A stretch of 64,000 bases of DNA, taken from positions 62,001 through 126,000 of the forward strand of contig JAEUHR010000059.1 in assembly GCA_016794425.1 (NCBI GenBank), written 5' to 3'. Under the pieces are notes generated by a model. That model was not told the DNA's origin. It ran no database searches and saw only the letters and a program-made list of their open reading frames with translations. The position numbers and the translations under genes were made by a program. This stretch comes from Planctomycetota bacterium (GTDB taxonomy: Bacteria > Planctomycetota > UBA1135 > UBA2386). Position 1 is the first letter of the stretch, and each line of letters begins with the position of its first letter. Positions 6,711 through 15,677 of the stretch are shown piece by piece.

Positions 6711-9113
6711 TCATTGGGCCGCGGCCGAGTGCGCGGCGAGCCGGCTCCAGAACGCGCTCTCCCAGAACGACTCGAGCGCCTGCAGCTTCTCCTCGTCGTC
6801 GCCCTCGCGCTTGGCGACGCCGAGCTGGTAGGCCATGCGCGCGGCCACCGGCACGAAGCCGAGCGCGCGCTTGGCGGTCGCCGCGGCTTCGCGCGCGAGC
6901 TGGCGCCCGAGGTCGAGCTGCGCCGACAGCGCCTTGCGGTTGGTGAGCACGAGGTCGCCGGCCTGGTCGCGCTGGCCACCGAGCGAGTAGTACTTGTTGA
7001 CCAGCGACGCGCCCTTCAGGAACGCCATCGAGCCGGCCGCGAGCCGCAGCATGTGCGTCTCGCTCTTGCTGCCGAGGCCTTCGGCGATGCGCACCGCGTT
7101 CGAGGCGACCAGGTAGTCGGTGTCGTTGGCCGCCAGGCGGTTCTGGGCGGTCGCCTTGTCGATACCGGCCTCGCGCGCGGCGTCGTCGAGCGTCAGCGAC
7201 TCGAGGTACTGCAGCACCGCGCCCGCCGCCGAGCCGTAGGCCTGCGCGACGCGGCCGATCGTGGCGCCGGGAATCGGGTTCGTCGTGCCTTCCTCGCCGC
7301 CGAAGTCCTTCTGGTCCTCGGCGACGTCGAGCATCGTCTTGGCGATGCTGTAGTAGGTGATCGAGTGGAACAGCACCTCGGGCAGCGCCTGTTCCTGCTC
7401 GGGCTTCAGCTTGCCCTCCTTCTGCAGGTCGAGCAGCTTCTGCGCCGTGTCGGCGGCGTTGTCGGCCATCGCCGTGAACGAGTTGGCGATCACGGCCGCC
7501 TGGTAGGCGCGCAGCGTGTTGATCTGGCCGCCGACGGTCTTGCGCTTGGACTGCAGCTCGGCCTCGCCGAGCATCGCGCTGAGCTGGCCCTTGACGGTCG
7601 CGGCCGCCTGGATCTGCGCGACGACGTCGCGCATGTCGTTCTGCGAGTAGGCCTTCAGGAACCGCGTCGCCTCGCGCGTCATGCCGGCGAACACCGCCGC
7701 CTGCACGTGGCTCTCGAACGCCGACGTCAGGAAGTCGCTGCGCTCGAAGTCCTGCGCGCGCTTGTAGGCCGCATTGGCGAGGTCGGCCAGCGGCTGCAGC
7801 CGCGGCGCCAGTTCGCCGAGGTCGCGCGTCAGCGAGCCGAGGTTGGCGATGTCGGACTGCAGGCGCGCGGTCCACTTCTCGTTCTTGGTGCGCAGCCGCG
7901 CCGAGGTCTCGCTGTCGAGTTCCATGTCGGACTCGGCGGCCGGCGCGGTGCGCGCGAGCGTGTCGTCGGTCAGGAACTCGTAGGCCTCGAACACATCGTG
8001 GATCTCGCGCACCTCGAGCCCGAACTCGCGGCCGGCGTCGAACAGGTCGACGCTGCGGCCCGTGCGCAGGTCCTGGTGGTTGCGCGCGCCCATCGGGAAG
8101 CCGAACCGCTTGATGCCGTCCTTCGACGCGCCTTCCATCTTCTGCACGATGCCGCCGACCGGGCCGGCGCTGCCGTCCGGGTTGATCGTGCCGGTCATCG
8201 TCGTGTCCGGCCGCGGCGTCTTGCCGCGCAGGATCGCGATCATCGTCGCGGTCATCAGCATGCCGGCCGACGGGCCGTCGATGTGGCCGCCGGTGCGCAC
8301 CAGGAACTCGTGGTCGGTCAGGTTGGTGCCGGTCAACTGGCTCGCGCTGAACGCCGCCAGCCAGGTCGCGGTGCGCCATTGGTTGCCGGCGCCGCCCGCG
8401 TACTCCTCGAGCACGCCGACGCTGGCGCCGTCCTTGCTGTTCGGCGCGATGCGCACGGTGCTCGGCGAGGTGCCGCCGCTGGCCTGCGGGCCGACGGGAC
8501 CGCGGAACCAGACCGCCTTGACCGTGGCCTCGTGTGTCGCGGTGAGCTTCTTGCCGGGTGCGGCACCGCCACCGCCGCCGCCGCCGCAGCGCGTCGCGAA
8601 CACGACCACCGCCAGCAGCAGCGCACCGACGGCGCCGACCAGCACCAGCCGCTGCCGGTCCATCGGTGCCCGCGCGGTTGCCGGCGCCGGCGCCGCCGAC
8701 GGCGTGGCCGGCAGTGCCGGGCCGGCCGCAGCCACCGCGGCGCGGGTCTGCACTTCGGTGCCGACGTTCGGCGCCCGCGGCGGCGCCATCACCAGCGTGC
8801 CGACCGGTTCGAGGCCTTCGACGCGCACCAGCGTCAGCGTGCAGCCGCCCAGCATAAGCGCGGTGCCGGGCTTCAGCACCTCCTCGGTGACGCGGCGCGA
8901 GCCGATCCAGCTGCCGTTCGTGCTGCCGAGGTCGCGGAAGCGCACGAGGCCGTCGGCGAACACGATCTCGGCGTGTTTGCCCGACGTGCCCGGATCGCCG
9001 AGCACGATGTCGCCGGCTTCGCGGCCGAGCGCGATGCGCGGCTTGTCGAACCGCAGTTCGGTGGAGGGCTGGTTCTTGCGCTCGAGGCGCAGCACGTACG
9101 TGGGCTTGCTCAT
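6711..9113 (-). CDS. FHA domain - transmembrane - Lon-type (S16) serine protease fusion
   Basis: An 800-residue protein. Residues about 1-100 form an FHA domain, which binds phosphothreonine (GREAGDIVLGD, TSGKHAEI, DLGSTNGSWI). An Ala/Pro linker and one membrane helix (about 155-173) follow, then a glycine run. Residues about 190-400 hold a Lon-like peptidase domain with HIDGPSAG (Ser282) and GGIVQKMEGASKDGIK (Lys325). The Ser-Lys spacing of 43 equals that of E. coli Lon (679/722). There is no AAA+ ATPase domain. The last 400 residues are helical and alanine-rich, with no family I know. Orientation suggests a cytoplasmic FHA sensor and a protease on the other side of the membrane. The PDZ gene lies 41 bases upstream on the same strand. 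Confidence 0.85.
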   Translation of the reverse strand: MSKPTYVLRLERKNQPSTELRFDKPRIALGREAGDIVLGDPGTSGKHAEIVFADGLVRFRDLGSTNGSWIGSRRVTEEVLKPGTALMLGGCTLTLVRVEGLEPVGTLVMAPPRAPNVGTEVQTRAAVAAAGPALPATPSAAPAPATARAPMDRQRLVLVGAVGALLLAVVVFATRCGGGGGGGAAPGKKLTATHEATVKAVWFRGPVGPQASGGTSPSTVRIAPNSKDGASVGVLEEYAGGAGNQWRTATWLAAFSASQLTGTNLTDHEFLVRTGGHIDGPSAGMLMTATMIAILRGKTPRPDTTMTGTINPDGSAGPVGGIVQKMEGASKDGIKRFGFPMGARNHQDLRTGRSVDLFDAGREFGLEVREIHDVFEAYEFLTDDTLARTAPAAESDMELDSETSARLRTKNEKWTARLQSDIANLGSLTRDLGELAPRLQPLADLANAAYKRAQDFERSDFLTSAFESHVQAAVFAGMTREATRFLKAYSQNDMRDVVAQIQAAATVKGQLSAMLGEAELQSKRKTVGGQINTLRAYQAAVIANSFTAMADNAADTAQKLLDLQKEGKLKPEQEQALPEVLFHSITYYSIAKTMLDVAEDQKDFGGEEGTTNPIPGATIGRVAQAYGSAAGAVLQYLESLTLDDAAREAGIDKATAQNRLAANDTDYLVASNAVRIAEGLGSKSETHMLRLAAGSMAFLKGASLVNKYYSLGGQRDQAGDLVLTNRKALSAQLDLGRQLAREAAATAKRALGFVPVAARMAYQLGVAKREGDDEEKLQALESFWESAFWSRLAAHSAAAQ

Positions 9114-9154
9114 CGTGGGAAGGCGGGCGGGGGGCGGGAAGAGCGGTGCGCCGC

Positions 9155-10780
9155 TCAGCGCGGGGACTGGGCGAGCTGCAGATCGATGGCGATCGTCGCC
9201 GGTCCCTGCTGCTGCCTGGATGCGGTGGCGACGAGCATGCCGCTCTGCAGGTCGTAGGTGTAGCTCTGCTGGTCGAGGGGACCTTGTTCGGCGATCGTCG
9301 CGTGGCGGCCGTCGCTGCCGACGAACGCGATCTGCCAGCCGGTCGTCGGGTCGCGGTCGATCACCGTGCCGGCCTGCAGGCCCTGCAGTTTCGACGGGTC
9401 GAGCCACAGGTTGCCGACCGTGCCGGGGCCGTAGACGCGCGAACCCTCGAGTGGCACCGCCTGGCCGGTGCCGTAGTCGACCGAGCTGGTGACCTGCGCC
9501 AGCACGGCGGGCCCGGCGCGCCGCTGCACGGCCGCCGTGAACTCGTAGCGCCACGGCGGCAGGCCTTCGGCGAGGCTGTTGCGCAGCGTGCCCGTGTAGA
9601 CGAACCGCTGGCCGTCCTGCAGCCACTGCGGGGCCCGCTGGTCGGCCCACGGCAGGTTCAGCTGCCGCAGGTCGCGCAGCATCACGGTCGCGATCGTCGT
9701 CGCGCCGGCGCCGGTCTGCGCGCGGTCGCCGTTCGGCGTCAGCACCGCGGCGCCGGTCGAGCTGGCCGAGAACACCAGCATCAGGCCGGTGTCGAGGTCG
9801 TAGGTGTAACGCTGGTAGCCGCTGTCGGCGCGCGTCTGCACGACGATCGCGTCGAACGTGCGGCCGAGCAGCGGATAGCGCGTACGCCGCACGCGCTGCC
9901 CCGGCGACTCCTGTTCGGCCATCGCGCGCAGCTTCGCCGGCGGCAGCCAGAGGTCGGCGAGTCCGTTCGCGTCGCCGACCATCGCCATCACGTTGGCGCG
10001 CGTCACGGTCTGCAGGCCCGCATCGGCGTAGACCAGCGAGGTCAGGTTCGCCGCGATGCAGTCCGGCGCGACGTGCACGAAGTCGTACTGGTTCAGGCCG
10101 CCGCCGCCGGTGCTCGGCACCGCGTCTTCGCGGTAGCGCCGGCCGTTGCCGTCGACCCAGCTGCCGTCGTCGGCCGGCACCAGTTGCGTCGACACGCCGG
10201 GCAGCGTCGCGGTGCCGGCGAAGTAGATCGCGCGCGCGCCGGTGCGCAGCCAGGCCGGCAGGTCGCCGATCGCGCCGGCGGGGCCCGGCGTCGGGGCCGC
10301 CGCGGGGCCGGCGCCGGCTGCCGCGGCGCCACCGAGGGCGGCACGCTGCACGACGACGTCGAGCACTTCGCGTTCGGTCTCGAGCGTCAGCACGACCGTC
10401 GAACCGATCGGCCCCTGGATGCGGTCGCGCACCTGTTCGAACGACAGTCCGTCGATCGGCTGGCGATCGACCGCGCGCAGGATCGCCCCGACCGGCACGC
10501 GCGCCTTCTGCGCCGGGCCGCCGGGGGCGATCTCGTTGACGACGAGCCGGCCCTGCGCGTCGGGCTGGAAGCCGATGCCGACCCCGCCGCGGGCGGCGGC
10601 TGTCGGCGGCGCATCCGGCGGGCGGTCCGGCGGCGGCGGTTCCGTCTGGCCGGGCGCCGGGGCTGGCCGCGGGACCGGCCCCGGACCGAGCGGCTGGCGC
10701 GGCAGCGGCGGCACGAACTGGGCGGTCAGCGGCGCGGCTGCAGCGAGGGCGAGGGCGGGCAACAGGCGCGAGGGCTTCAT
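9155..10780 (-). CDS. Secreted PDZ-domain protein with an internal duplication
   Basis: A 541-residue protein with a signal peptide (MKPSRLLPALALAAAAPLTAQ), a proline-rich linker (about 22-65) and a PDZ domain (about 66-155, VGIGFQPDAQGRLVVNEIAPGGPA...). Two related halves of roughly 190 residues follow. Each contains an LWLxPxKL stretch and a YTYDLxxGxMLV strand, pointing to a tandem duplication. PDZ domains in periplasmic proteins bind C-terminal peptides and often accompany proteases. No protease motif is present here. It lies just upstream of the FHA-Lon gene on the same strand, so it may act with that protease; this is inference from position. Confidence 0.75.
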   Translation of the reverse strand: MKPSRLLPALALAAAAPLTAQFVPPLPRQPLGPGPVPRPAPAPGQTEPPPPDRPPDAPPTAAARGGVGIGFQPDAQGRLVVNEIAPGGPAQKARVPVGAILRAVDRQPIDGLSFEQVRDRIQGPIGSTVVLTLETEREVLDVVVQRAALGGAAAAGAGPAAAPTPGPAGAIGDLPAWLRTGARAIYFAGTATLPGVSTQLVPADDGSWVDGNGRRYREDAVPSTGGGGLNQYDFVHVAPDCIAANLTSLVYADAGLQTVTRANVMAMVGDANGLADLWLPPAKLRAMAEQESPGQRVRRTRYPLLGRTFDAIVVQTRADSGYQRYTYDLDTGLMLVFSASSTGAAVLTPNGDRAQTGAGATTIATVMLRDLRQLNLPWADQRAPQWLQDGQRFVYTGTLRNSLAEGLPPWRYEFTAAVQRRAGPAVLAQVTSSVDYGTGQAVPLEGSRVYGPGTVGNLWLDPSKLQGLQAGTVIDRDPTTGWQIAFVGSDGRHATIAEQGPLDQQSYTYDLQSGMLVATASRQQQGPATIAIDLQLAQSPR

Positions 10781-10945
10781 CGATGGGCGGCGTCGACAAC
10801 GGCGCCGGGCGGCGGGTGTGGCAGCTTCCGTGCCCGCCTTGCCGTCGGCGGATCGGAGCGGCGGTGTGGGGCGAGAACGGCGGCGACCAGCATAGCCAGC
10901 CGCCCCTGCGAACCACCTGCGCCCTGCGGCTACCTCGCCCCGCGG

Positions 10946-12403
10946 TCAGGCGGGGCGCGGTTGCGGCGCGGCCGGCTGCCGCGTCTGCTCGCGGGCCTGT
11001 TCCGGCGTCAGCTCGGGCAGGATCGCGCGGGCGTTCGGGCAGGACACGTCGGCGAGGTCGAGCAGCGTCGCGCTGTCGTCGACCAGGTCCGGGTGGTAGT
11101 TCGCGTCGACCACGGCGACCTTCGGCTGCAACGCCGAGCCGGTCTGTTCGCGCACGACCGCGACCGTGCCGTCGTCGAGCTCGACGAACTGACCGACCGG
11201 GTAGATGCCGTTGACCTCGATGAAGCGCCGCAGCAGGCGCCGGTTCAGCTTGTCGCCCATCGCCAGCATCACGCGGTAGGCGCGGATCGGCGACATCGGC
11301 TGCTTGTAGGGGCGCGCCGCGGTCAGCGCCTCGAACACGTCGCAGATCTTGACGATGTCCGTGACCATGTCGGTCTCGTGCGGGTGCACGGTGCGCGGGT
11401 AGCCGGTGCCGTCCGGGCCGCGGTGGTGGCCGAACGCGGCCGCGATCGCCAGCGGGTCGGCGTCGTCGTGGCACAGCAGGCACTCGGCGCCGAGTTCGGC
11501 GTGGCGGTTCATCAGCCGCCGTTCCTCTTCGTTGAGTACGCCGGTCGCGTGCAGGATCTCGAACGGGATCAGCGACTTGCCGACGTCGTGCAGCAACGCC
11601 GCGGTGCCGATGCGGATCAGCAGGTCGCGGTCGTCGGTGAGCTGGCGCGCGAAGTGCAGGCTCAGGATCGCGACGCGCACCGAATGGCCGAACGTGAACG
11701 CGTCGTACTGGTCCTGCCGCGCGAGCCCGAGCAGCGGTTCGTCGCGGTCGTCGAGCTGCTTCAGCAGCTGCTCGGCCTGCGTCTGCACCGGCGCGAAGTC
11801 GATCCGGCCGCCGCGGCACAGCGACACGGTGACGTTCTGCAGCAGGTCGATCAGCGACTGGTAGAAGCGCACGCCGACGCGGATCTTGCGCGGCGCCTTG
11901 TCGCCGGCGGCGCCGGCGTCGCCGTCGCCGGAGCCGCCGCCTTGCGCCTGCACGTACGGCGGCAGCAGCCGCGCGCTGCGGCACTGGCGTTCGGCCAGCG
12001 TGCGGTTCAGGTGCGCGAAGTCCTGCTCGGGCCGCGGCCGCGTGGCCAGCGCGAGCAGGAACTCGGCGAGTTCCTCGTTGCTCGGCGCCGCGTCGAACTC
12101 CAGTCCGCCGGACCGCCATGCCTGCAGCAGCTCGATCAGCCGGGCGGCACCGATGCTGGCGCCCAGCAGCGGCTGGTGCCGGAACACGATCAGGTCGTCG
12201 GCGATCGCGATCGAGACCACCGGCTCGCCGGTCTCGCGCGCGAGTTCGCCGAGCGAGCGGCGCACCGCGGCCAGCGAGTTCTGCACGCGCGGGTGCTTGG
12301 CCTCGTAGATGCGGGCGTTGACGAGCGCCGCGGTGATCTCGTCGACCAGCACGGTCGCAGCGGTCGTGGGATCGAACGGCGTGGCCTGGTCGGTGGGGTT
12401 CAT
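10946..12403 (-). CDS. HD-GYP domain phosphohydrolase (c-di-GMP type)
   Basis: A 485-residue cytoplasmic protein. Residues about 1-125 form a helical domain that also occurs in the next gene upstream (shared motif around YEAKHPRV). A Gly-rich linker follows, then an HD-GYP domain with LLHDVGK (His272-Asp273) and HHRGPDGTGYP (GYP at 334-336). HD-GYP proteins hydrolyse cyclic di-GMP with a two- or three-metal centre and can also act as protein-protein switches. All the key residues I can check are present. The ATG overlaps the stop of the upstream gene (ATGA at 12400-12403). Confidence 0.85.
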   Translation of the reverse strand: MNPTDQATPFDPTTAATVLVDEITAALVNARIYEAKHPRVQNSLAAVRRSLGELARETGEPVVSIAIADDLIVFRHQPLLGASIGAARLIELLQAWRSGGLEFDAAPSNEELAEFLLALATRPRPEQDFAHLNRTLAERQCRSARLLPPYVQAQGGGSGDGDAGAAGDKAPRKIRVGVRFYQSLIDLLQNVTVSLCRGGRIDFAPVQTQAEQLLKQLDDRDEPLLGLARQDQYDAFTFGHSVRVAILSLHFARQLTDDRDLLIRIGTAALLHDVGKSLIPFEILHATGVLNEEERRLMNRHAELGAECLLCHDDADPLAIAAAFGHHRGPDGTGYPRTVHPHETDMVTDIVKICDVFEALTAARPYKQPMSPIRAYRVMLAMGDKLNRRLLRRFIEVNGIYPVGQFVELDDGTVAVVREQTGSALQPKVAVVDANYHPDLVDDSATLLDLADVSCPNARAILPELTPEQAREQTRQPAAPQPRPA

Positions 12404-14310
12404 CGCAGCAGCCGTTGGGTCATGGCTTCCAGGGTGCGGCGTGCGCACTGGCGCAGCTCGCGGCTCTCGCTGCCCAGCCGCGTGAACCGGCCGGCCTTGG
12501 CCAGTTCGTCCAGCAGCGTGCGGGTCTCGATGCTCGGCACCAGCAGCAGCGCCTCGATCGCGCGCAGCCGGTCCAGATGCCGGCCCTGCGCGTGCAGGCG
12601 CAGCACGGCGTCGCGCAGCACCGTGCCCGACGCGGCGCGGCACGGGCCGGTGTAGTCGCCGCGCGCCGCCGCCGAGAACAGCAGTGGCAGGTAGTCGGGC
12701 GGCAGCTGGTCGGCGCTGGCCACCGCGCGCAGCGCCGCCGCCTCGGCCTGCGGCAGCACGAGGCTCCGCGCGCATTCGAGCAAGGCCTGGCGTTCGCCCG
12801 GCGAGGTGTTGGCCAGTGCCGACTGCAGCAGCTGCTGGGCGATGTCGCCGCCGACCGCCACCAGCGCCGCCACGACGACCGGCTGCTGCAGCACGCCGGC
12901 GCGGACTGCCGCCGCGGCGCCACCCATCTGCAGCACCGGCACGAGGCCGCTCAGGGCCTCGCGCAGCGCACGCCGGCTGGTCGTGTCGCCGCCGAGCACG
13001 CGCGCCGCCAGCGGCAGGCTGTCGGGGAACGCACGCACCAGGAAGCGCGCGTCGACGTAGCCCCGTTCGCGCACCAGGTCGCCGCGGCCGGCGGCCAGCA
13101 GCGCGTCGAGGATGCGCACGATGCCGGCGGTCGCGACCGGGCTCTCGGCGGCGGGGGTGCCGAGGTAGATGTCCAGCAGATCGCACAGGATGCGCGGCAC
13201 GGTGTTGCGCAGCCGCGGCAGCGCCGCGGTCACGATCGCCGGACTGGCGGAGCCGGCCAGCGCGTGCAGCACGATGCCGCACATGCGCTGCGCGACGGTC
13301 GACGATGCTTCGCCGAGGTCCTCGGCGCGCGGCAGGCACAGCGCATGGGCGTCCGGCAGCTGGCCGAACTCCTGCAGCAGCATGCCGAGGTCGGCGACGA
13401 TGCGCGCGTCCTCGGGCCGACCCGACGGCAGCTCTGCCTTCGGCGCCACGGTCGGCGCGTCGGTGTGGAAGTACTTGCGGGCGATCTCCAGCGCGGTGCG
13501 CAGCAGTTCGCCGCCCTGCACGCGCGCGTTGCGCCGCACCAGCTCGGCCAGCGACTGTTCGACGCGCGCCAGCACCGAGGTGACCGCGCTGGCGACCTCC
13601 TCGGGGTTGCCGGACACGTCGGCCGGCAGCAGGTCGGCGATCGCGGTCAGCAGGTCGAGTTCCCGCTCGTCGACGTCGCCGGGGTCACAGGCGTGCAGTT
13701 CGATCGCCCGCAGATGCGCCTGCACGGCTTCGCTCTCGATCAGCTGGTCGACGACGCCGTGCACGCCGCGGCGCCGGCCGCCGCGCATGCCCGCACCGGT
13801 CGCCTTGGTGTCGGCAGTGGCTCCGTCGTGCTGCCAGGGCTGTGCCGGTGCGTCGCTCGAGTGCACGCCCGCGAACACCAACGGCAGCGGCTCGATGCGC
13901 GGGTTCGGCGTCGTCCACAGGCGGAAGAAGTCGTTGCCGTTGCGCGCGCGCGCGCGGTTCAGCGCGTTGGCGAACGTCAGCAAGTCGTCGTCGCCGAGGT
14001 CCGGTGCGAACACGACGCCGCGCAGGCCCGCGTCGCGGAACCGCAGCGGCAGGCGCAGCGCGTCGGCGGCCGGGCTGCCCGCGACCAGCAGCTGGTCGCC
14101 GCTCGCCTGGATCGTGACGCGCGCCGCGTTGGGGTTGTGTTCGCGCAGCGTGGTCACGAACGCCGCCGCTGCCGCCGTCACGCGCGGATGCGACGACGGG
14201 TAGATCGCCAGGTTCTTCAGCACGACGTGCAGAGCCTGGGTCACGGCGGTGGCGCCGGCCGACGGCGGCGTGGCGGCGCCGGCCGGCGGTGGTCCATGGG
14301 GCGAGTCCAT
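12400..14310 (-). CDS. Large helical protein sharing its N-terminal domain with the HD-GYP protein
   Basis: A 636-residue protein rich in alanine and leucine, with no signal peptide or membrane helix. Residues about 25-125 resemble the N-terminal domain of the HD-GYP protein encoded next: YPSSHPRV here against YEAKHPRV there, each followed by a 'D-x-L-x-V' strand and a 'D-x-L/E-x-F' helix. The remainder looks like HEAT-type helical repeats (regular ALxxLLxxG patterns), a scaffold for protein binding. No enzyme motif is seen. The two genes overlap by four bases, so the proteins are probably made together and may form one complex. Confidence 0.7.
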   Translation of the reverse strand: MDSPHGPPPAGAATPPSAGATAVTQALHVVLKNLAIYPSSHPRVTAAAAAFVTTLREHNPNAARVTIQASGDQLLVAGSPAADALRLPLRFRDAGLRGVVFAPDLGDDDLLTFANALNRARARNGNDFFRLWTTPNPRIEPLPLVFAGVHSSDAPAQPWQHDGATADTKATGAGMRGGRRRGVHGVVDQLIESEAVQAHLRAIELHACDPGDVDERELDLLTAIADLLPADVSGNPEEVASAVTSVLARVEQSLAELVRRNARVQGGELLRTALEIARKYFHTDAPTVAPKAELPSGRPEDARIVADLGMLLQEFGQLPDAHALCLPRAEDLGEASSTVAQRMCGIVLHALAGSASPAIVTAALPRLRNTVPRILCDLLDIYLGTPAAESPVATAGIVRILDALLAAGRGDLVRERGYVDARFLVRAFPDSLPLAARVLGGDTTSRRALREALSGLVPVLQMGGAAAAVRAGVLQQPVVVAALVAVGGDIAQQLLQSALANTSPGERQALLECARSLVLPQAEAAALRAVASADQLPPDYLPLLFSAAARGDYTGPCRAASGTVLRDAVLRLHAQGRHLDRLRAIEALLLVPSIETRTLLDELAKAGRFTRLGSESRELRQCARRTLEAMTQRLLR

Positions 14311-14356
14311 GTGCCGGTGCTATCGGCACGCGCCGCACCGGCGGACTACTCGGGCC

Positions 14357-14372
14357 CAGGGGAAATCCCCTG
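14357..14372. repeat. Hairpin CAGGGG-AAAT-CCCCTG
   Basis: A perfect inverted repeat in the 104-base gap between the aminotransferase gene and the helical-protein gene, both on the minus strand. A second small stem, CGGCG-AAA-CGCCG, lies at 14388-14400. There is no T-run. They could end the aminotransferase transcript or shape the 5' end of the next one. Confidence 0.4.
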
Positions 14373-14414
14373 ATCGTCGCGGCCGCGCGGCGAAACGCCG
14401 ATGCGGCCGGCCGG

Positions 14415-15608
14415 TCAGTGCGGGATCACCTGGTGCAGGGCGGCGATCACGTCGGCGACGTCGTCGTCACCGAGGCGCGGCGACAGCGGGATCGACAGCG
14501 TCTGGCGGCCGATGCGCGCGGCGATCGGGTATTCCTTGGCGCGCCAGCCGAAGCGGTCGCGGTAGACGGTGAAGCTGGGGATCGAGCGGTAGTGCACGCC
14601 GCTGCCGATCCGGCGCCGGTGCAGCTGCATCAGCACCTCGTCGCGCGTGATGCCGCAGCGGCGCGGGTCGATCTGGATCGTGAACAGGTGCAGCGCGTGG
14701 CGTTCGTCCGCCGGCCAAGGCGCGGGCAGTCCGATCGGCAGGTCGGCGAGTTCGCGCTGGTAGCGCTGCCAGATCGCGAGGCGCCGCTGCCAGTAGGCCT
14801 CGACGCGCGTGATCTGGTGCAGGCCGATCGCCGCCTGCAGGTCCATCATGTTGTACTTGAAGCCGATTTCCTCGACGTCGTAGGCCTTGTAGCCGTCGTC
14901 CGAGAAGCGCTTCCACGCGTCGTGCGACATGCCGTGCAGCCCCAGCATCTTGGTGCGGCGCGCCAGGTGCGGATCGCGCGTCAGCACCATGCCGCCTTCG
15001 CCGGTGACGATGTTCTTGGTCGAGTAGAAGCTCAGCACGCCGAGGTCGCCGATCGTGCCCGCCTTGCGGCCGCGGTACTCGGTCTCGATCGCGTGGGCGC
15101 AGTCCTCGATCACGCGCAGGCCGTGGCGGTGCGCGAGGTCCATCAGCTCGTCCATCGGCGCCGCGCGACCGGCGAAGTGCACCGGCAGCAGCGCCTTCGT
15201 GCGGCGCGTGATGCGGCGCCGCACCTGCTCGGGGTCGAGGTTGCCGGTCACCGGGTCGACGTCGGCGAGCACCGGCGTCGCGCCGGCGTGCACGATCGCG
15301 TTGACGGTCGCGCAGAACGTCATCGGCGTCGTGATCACCTCGTCGCCCGGCTGCAGGCCGAGCACGAGGCAGGCGAGGTGCAGGCCGGCGGTGCAGGAGT
15401 TCAACGCGACCGCGTGCGGCACGCCCTTGTAGGCGGCGACGCGGCGCTCGAATTCGGCGGCCTTCGGGCCGGTGCCGAGCCATGCCTTGCGCAGGCTGTC
15501 GAGCACCTCCTCGATCTCGGGGCCTTCGAGCAGCGGTTGCCCGAAGACGAGGTAGCTGGAACGGGTCGAGGTGGTCGGCACGGCGCTTCTATCGGCACTT
15601 CCCCGCAT
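14415..15608 (-). CDS. DegT/DnrJ/EryC1/StrS family PLP-dependent aminotransferase
   Basis: A 397-residue protein. ALNSCTAGLHLACLVLGLQPGDEVITTPMTF and VIEDCAHAIETEY are hallmark stretches, and the lysine in SFYSTKNIVTGEGGM is the pyridoxal phosphate Schiff-base residue. The family transfers an amino group to keto-sugars bound to nucleotides, for surface polysaccharides or glycosylated natural products. No other sugar-modifying genes lie beside it, so its product is unknown. The start is uncertain. ATG at 15606-15608 is used here; GTG at 15579-15581 gives 388 residues and has GATAGA six bases upstream. A perfect 16-base palindrome lies upstream. Confidence 0.88.
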   Translation of the reverse strand: MRGSADRSAVPTTSTRSSYLVFGQPLLEGPEIEEVLDSLRKAWLGTGPKAAEFERRVAAYKGVPHAVALNSCTAGLHLACLVLGLQPGDEVITTPMTFCATVNAIVHAGATPVLADVDPVTGNLDPEQVRRRITRRTKALLPVHFAGRAAPMDELMDLAHRHGLRVIEDCAHAIETEYRGRKAGTIGDLGVLSFYSTKNIVTGEGGMVLTRDPHLARRTKMLGLHGMSHDAWKRFSDDGYKAYDVEEIGFKYNMMDLQAAIGLHQITRVEAYWQRRLAIWQRYQRELADLPIGLPAPWPADERHALHLFTIQIDPRRCGITRDEVLMQLHRRRIGSGVHYRSIPSFTVYRDRFGWRAKEYPIAARIGRQTLSIPLSPRLGDDDVADVIAALHQVIPH

Positions 15609-15620
15609 GCGGCTGCGTCG

Positions 15621-15636
15621 TCACGGTGCACCGTGA
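15621..15636. promoter_or_regulatory. Perfect 16-base palindrome TCACGGTGCACCGTGA, candidate operator
   Basis: The sequence equals its own reverse complement over 16 bases and lies 12 bases upstream of the aminotransferase ATG, in a 69-base gap after the symporter gene. This size and symmetry suit a dimeric helix-turn-helix regulator. No regulator gene is adjacent. Confidence 0.5.
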
Positions 15637-15677
15637 AGTGCCCCGTGCGGGGGAGGGAGACGGGAGGGCGCGGCTTC

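Noticed and set aside
9114..12119. Extension of the FHA-Lon frame far upstream
   Set aside because: The extra 1000 residues overlap the PDZ and HD-GYP genes in another frame and have no family similarity. The FHA domain begins at the Met at 9113.
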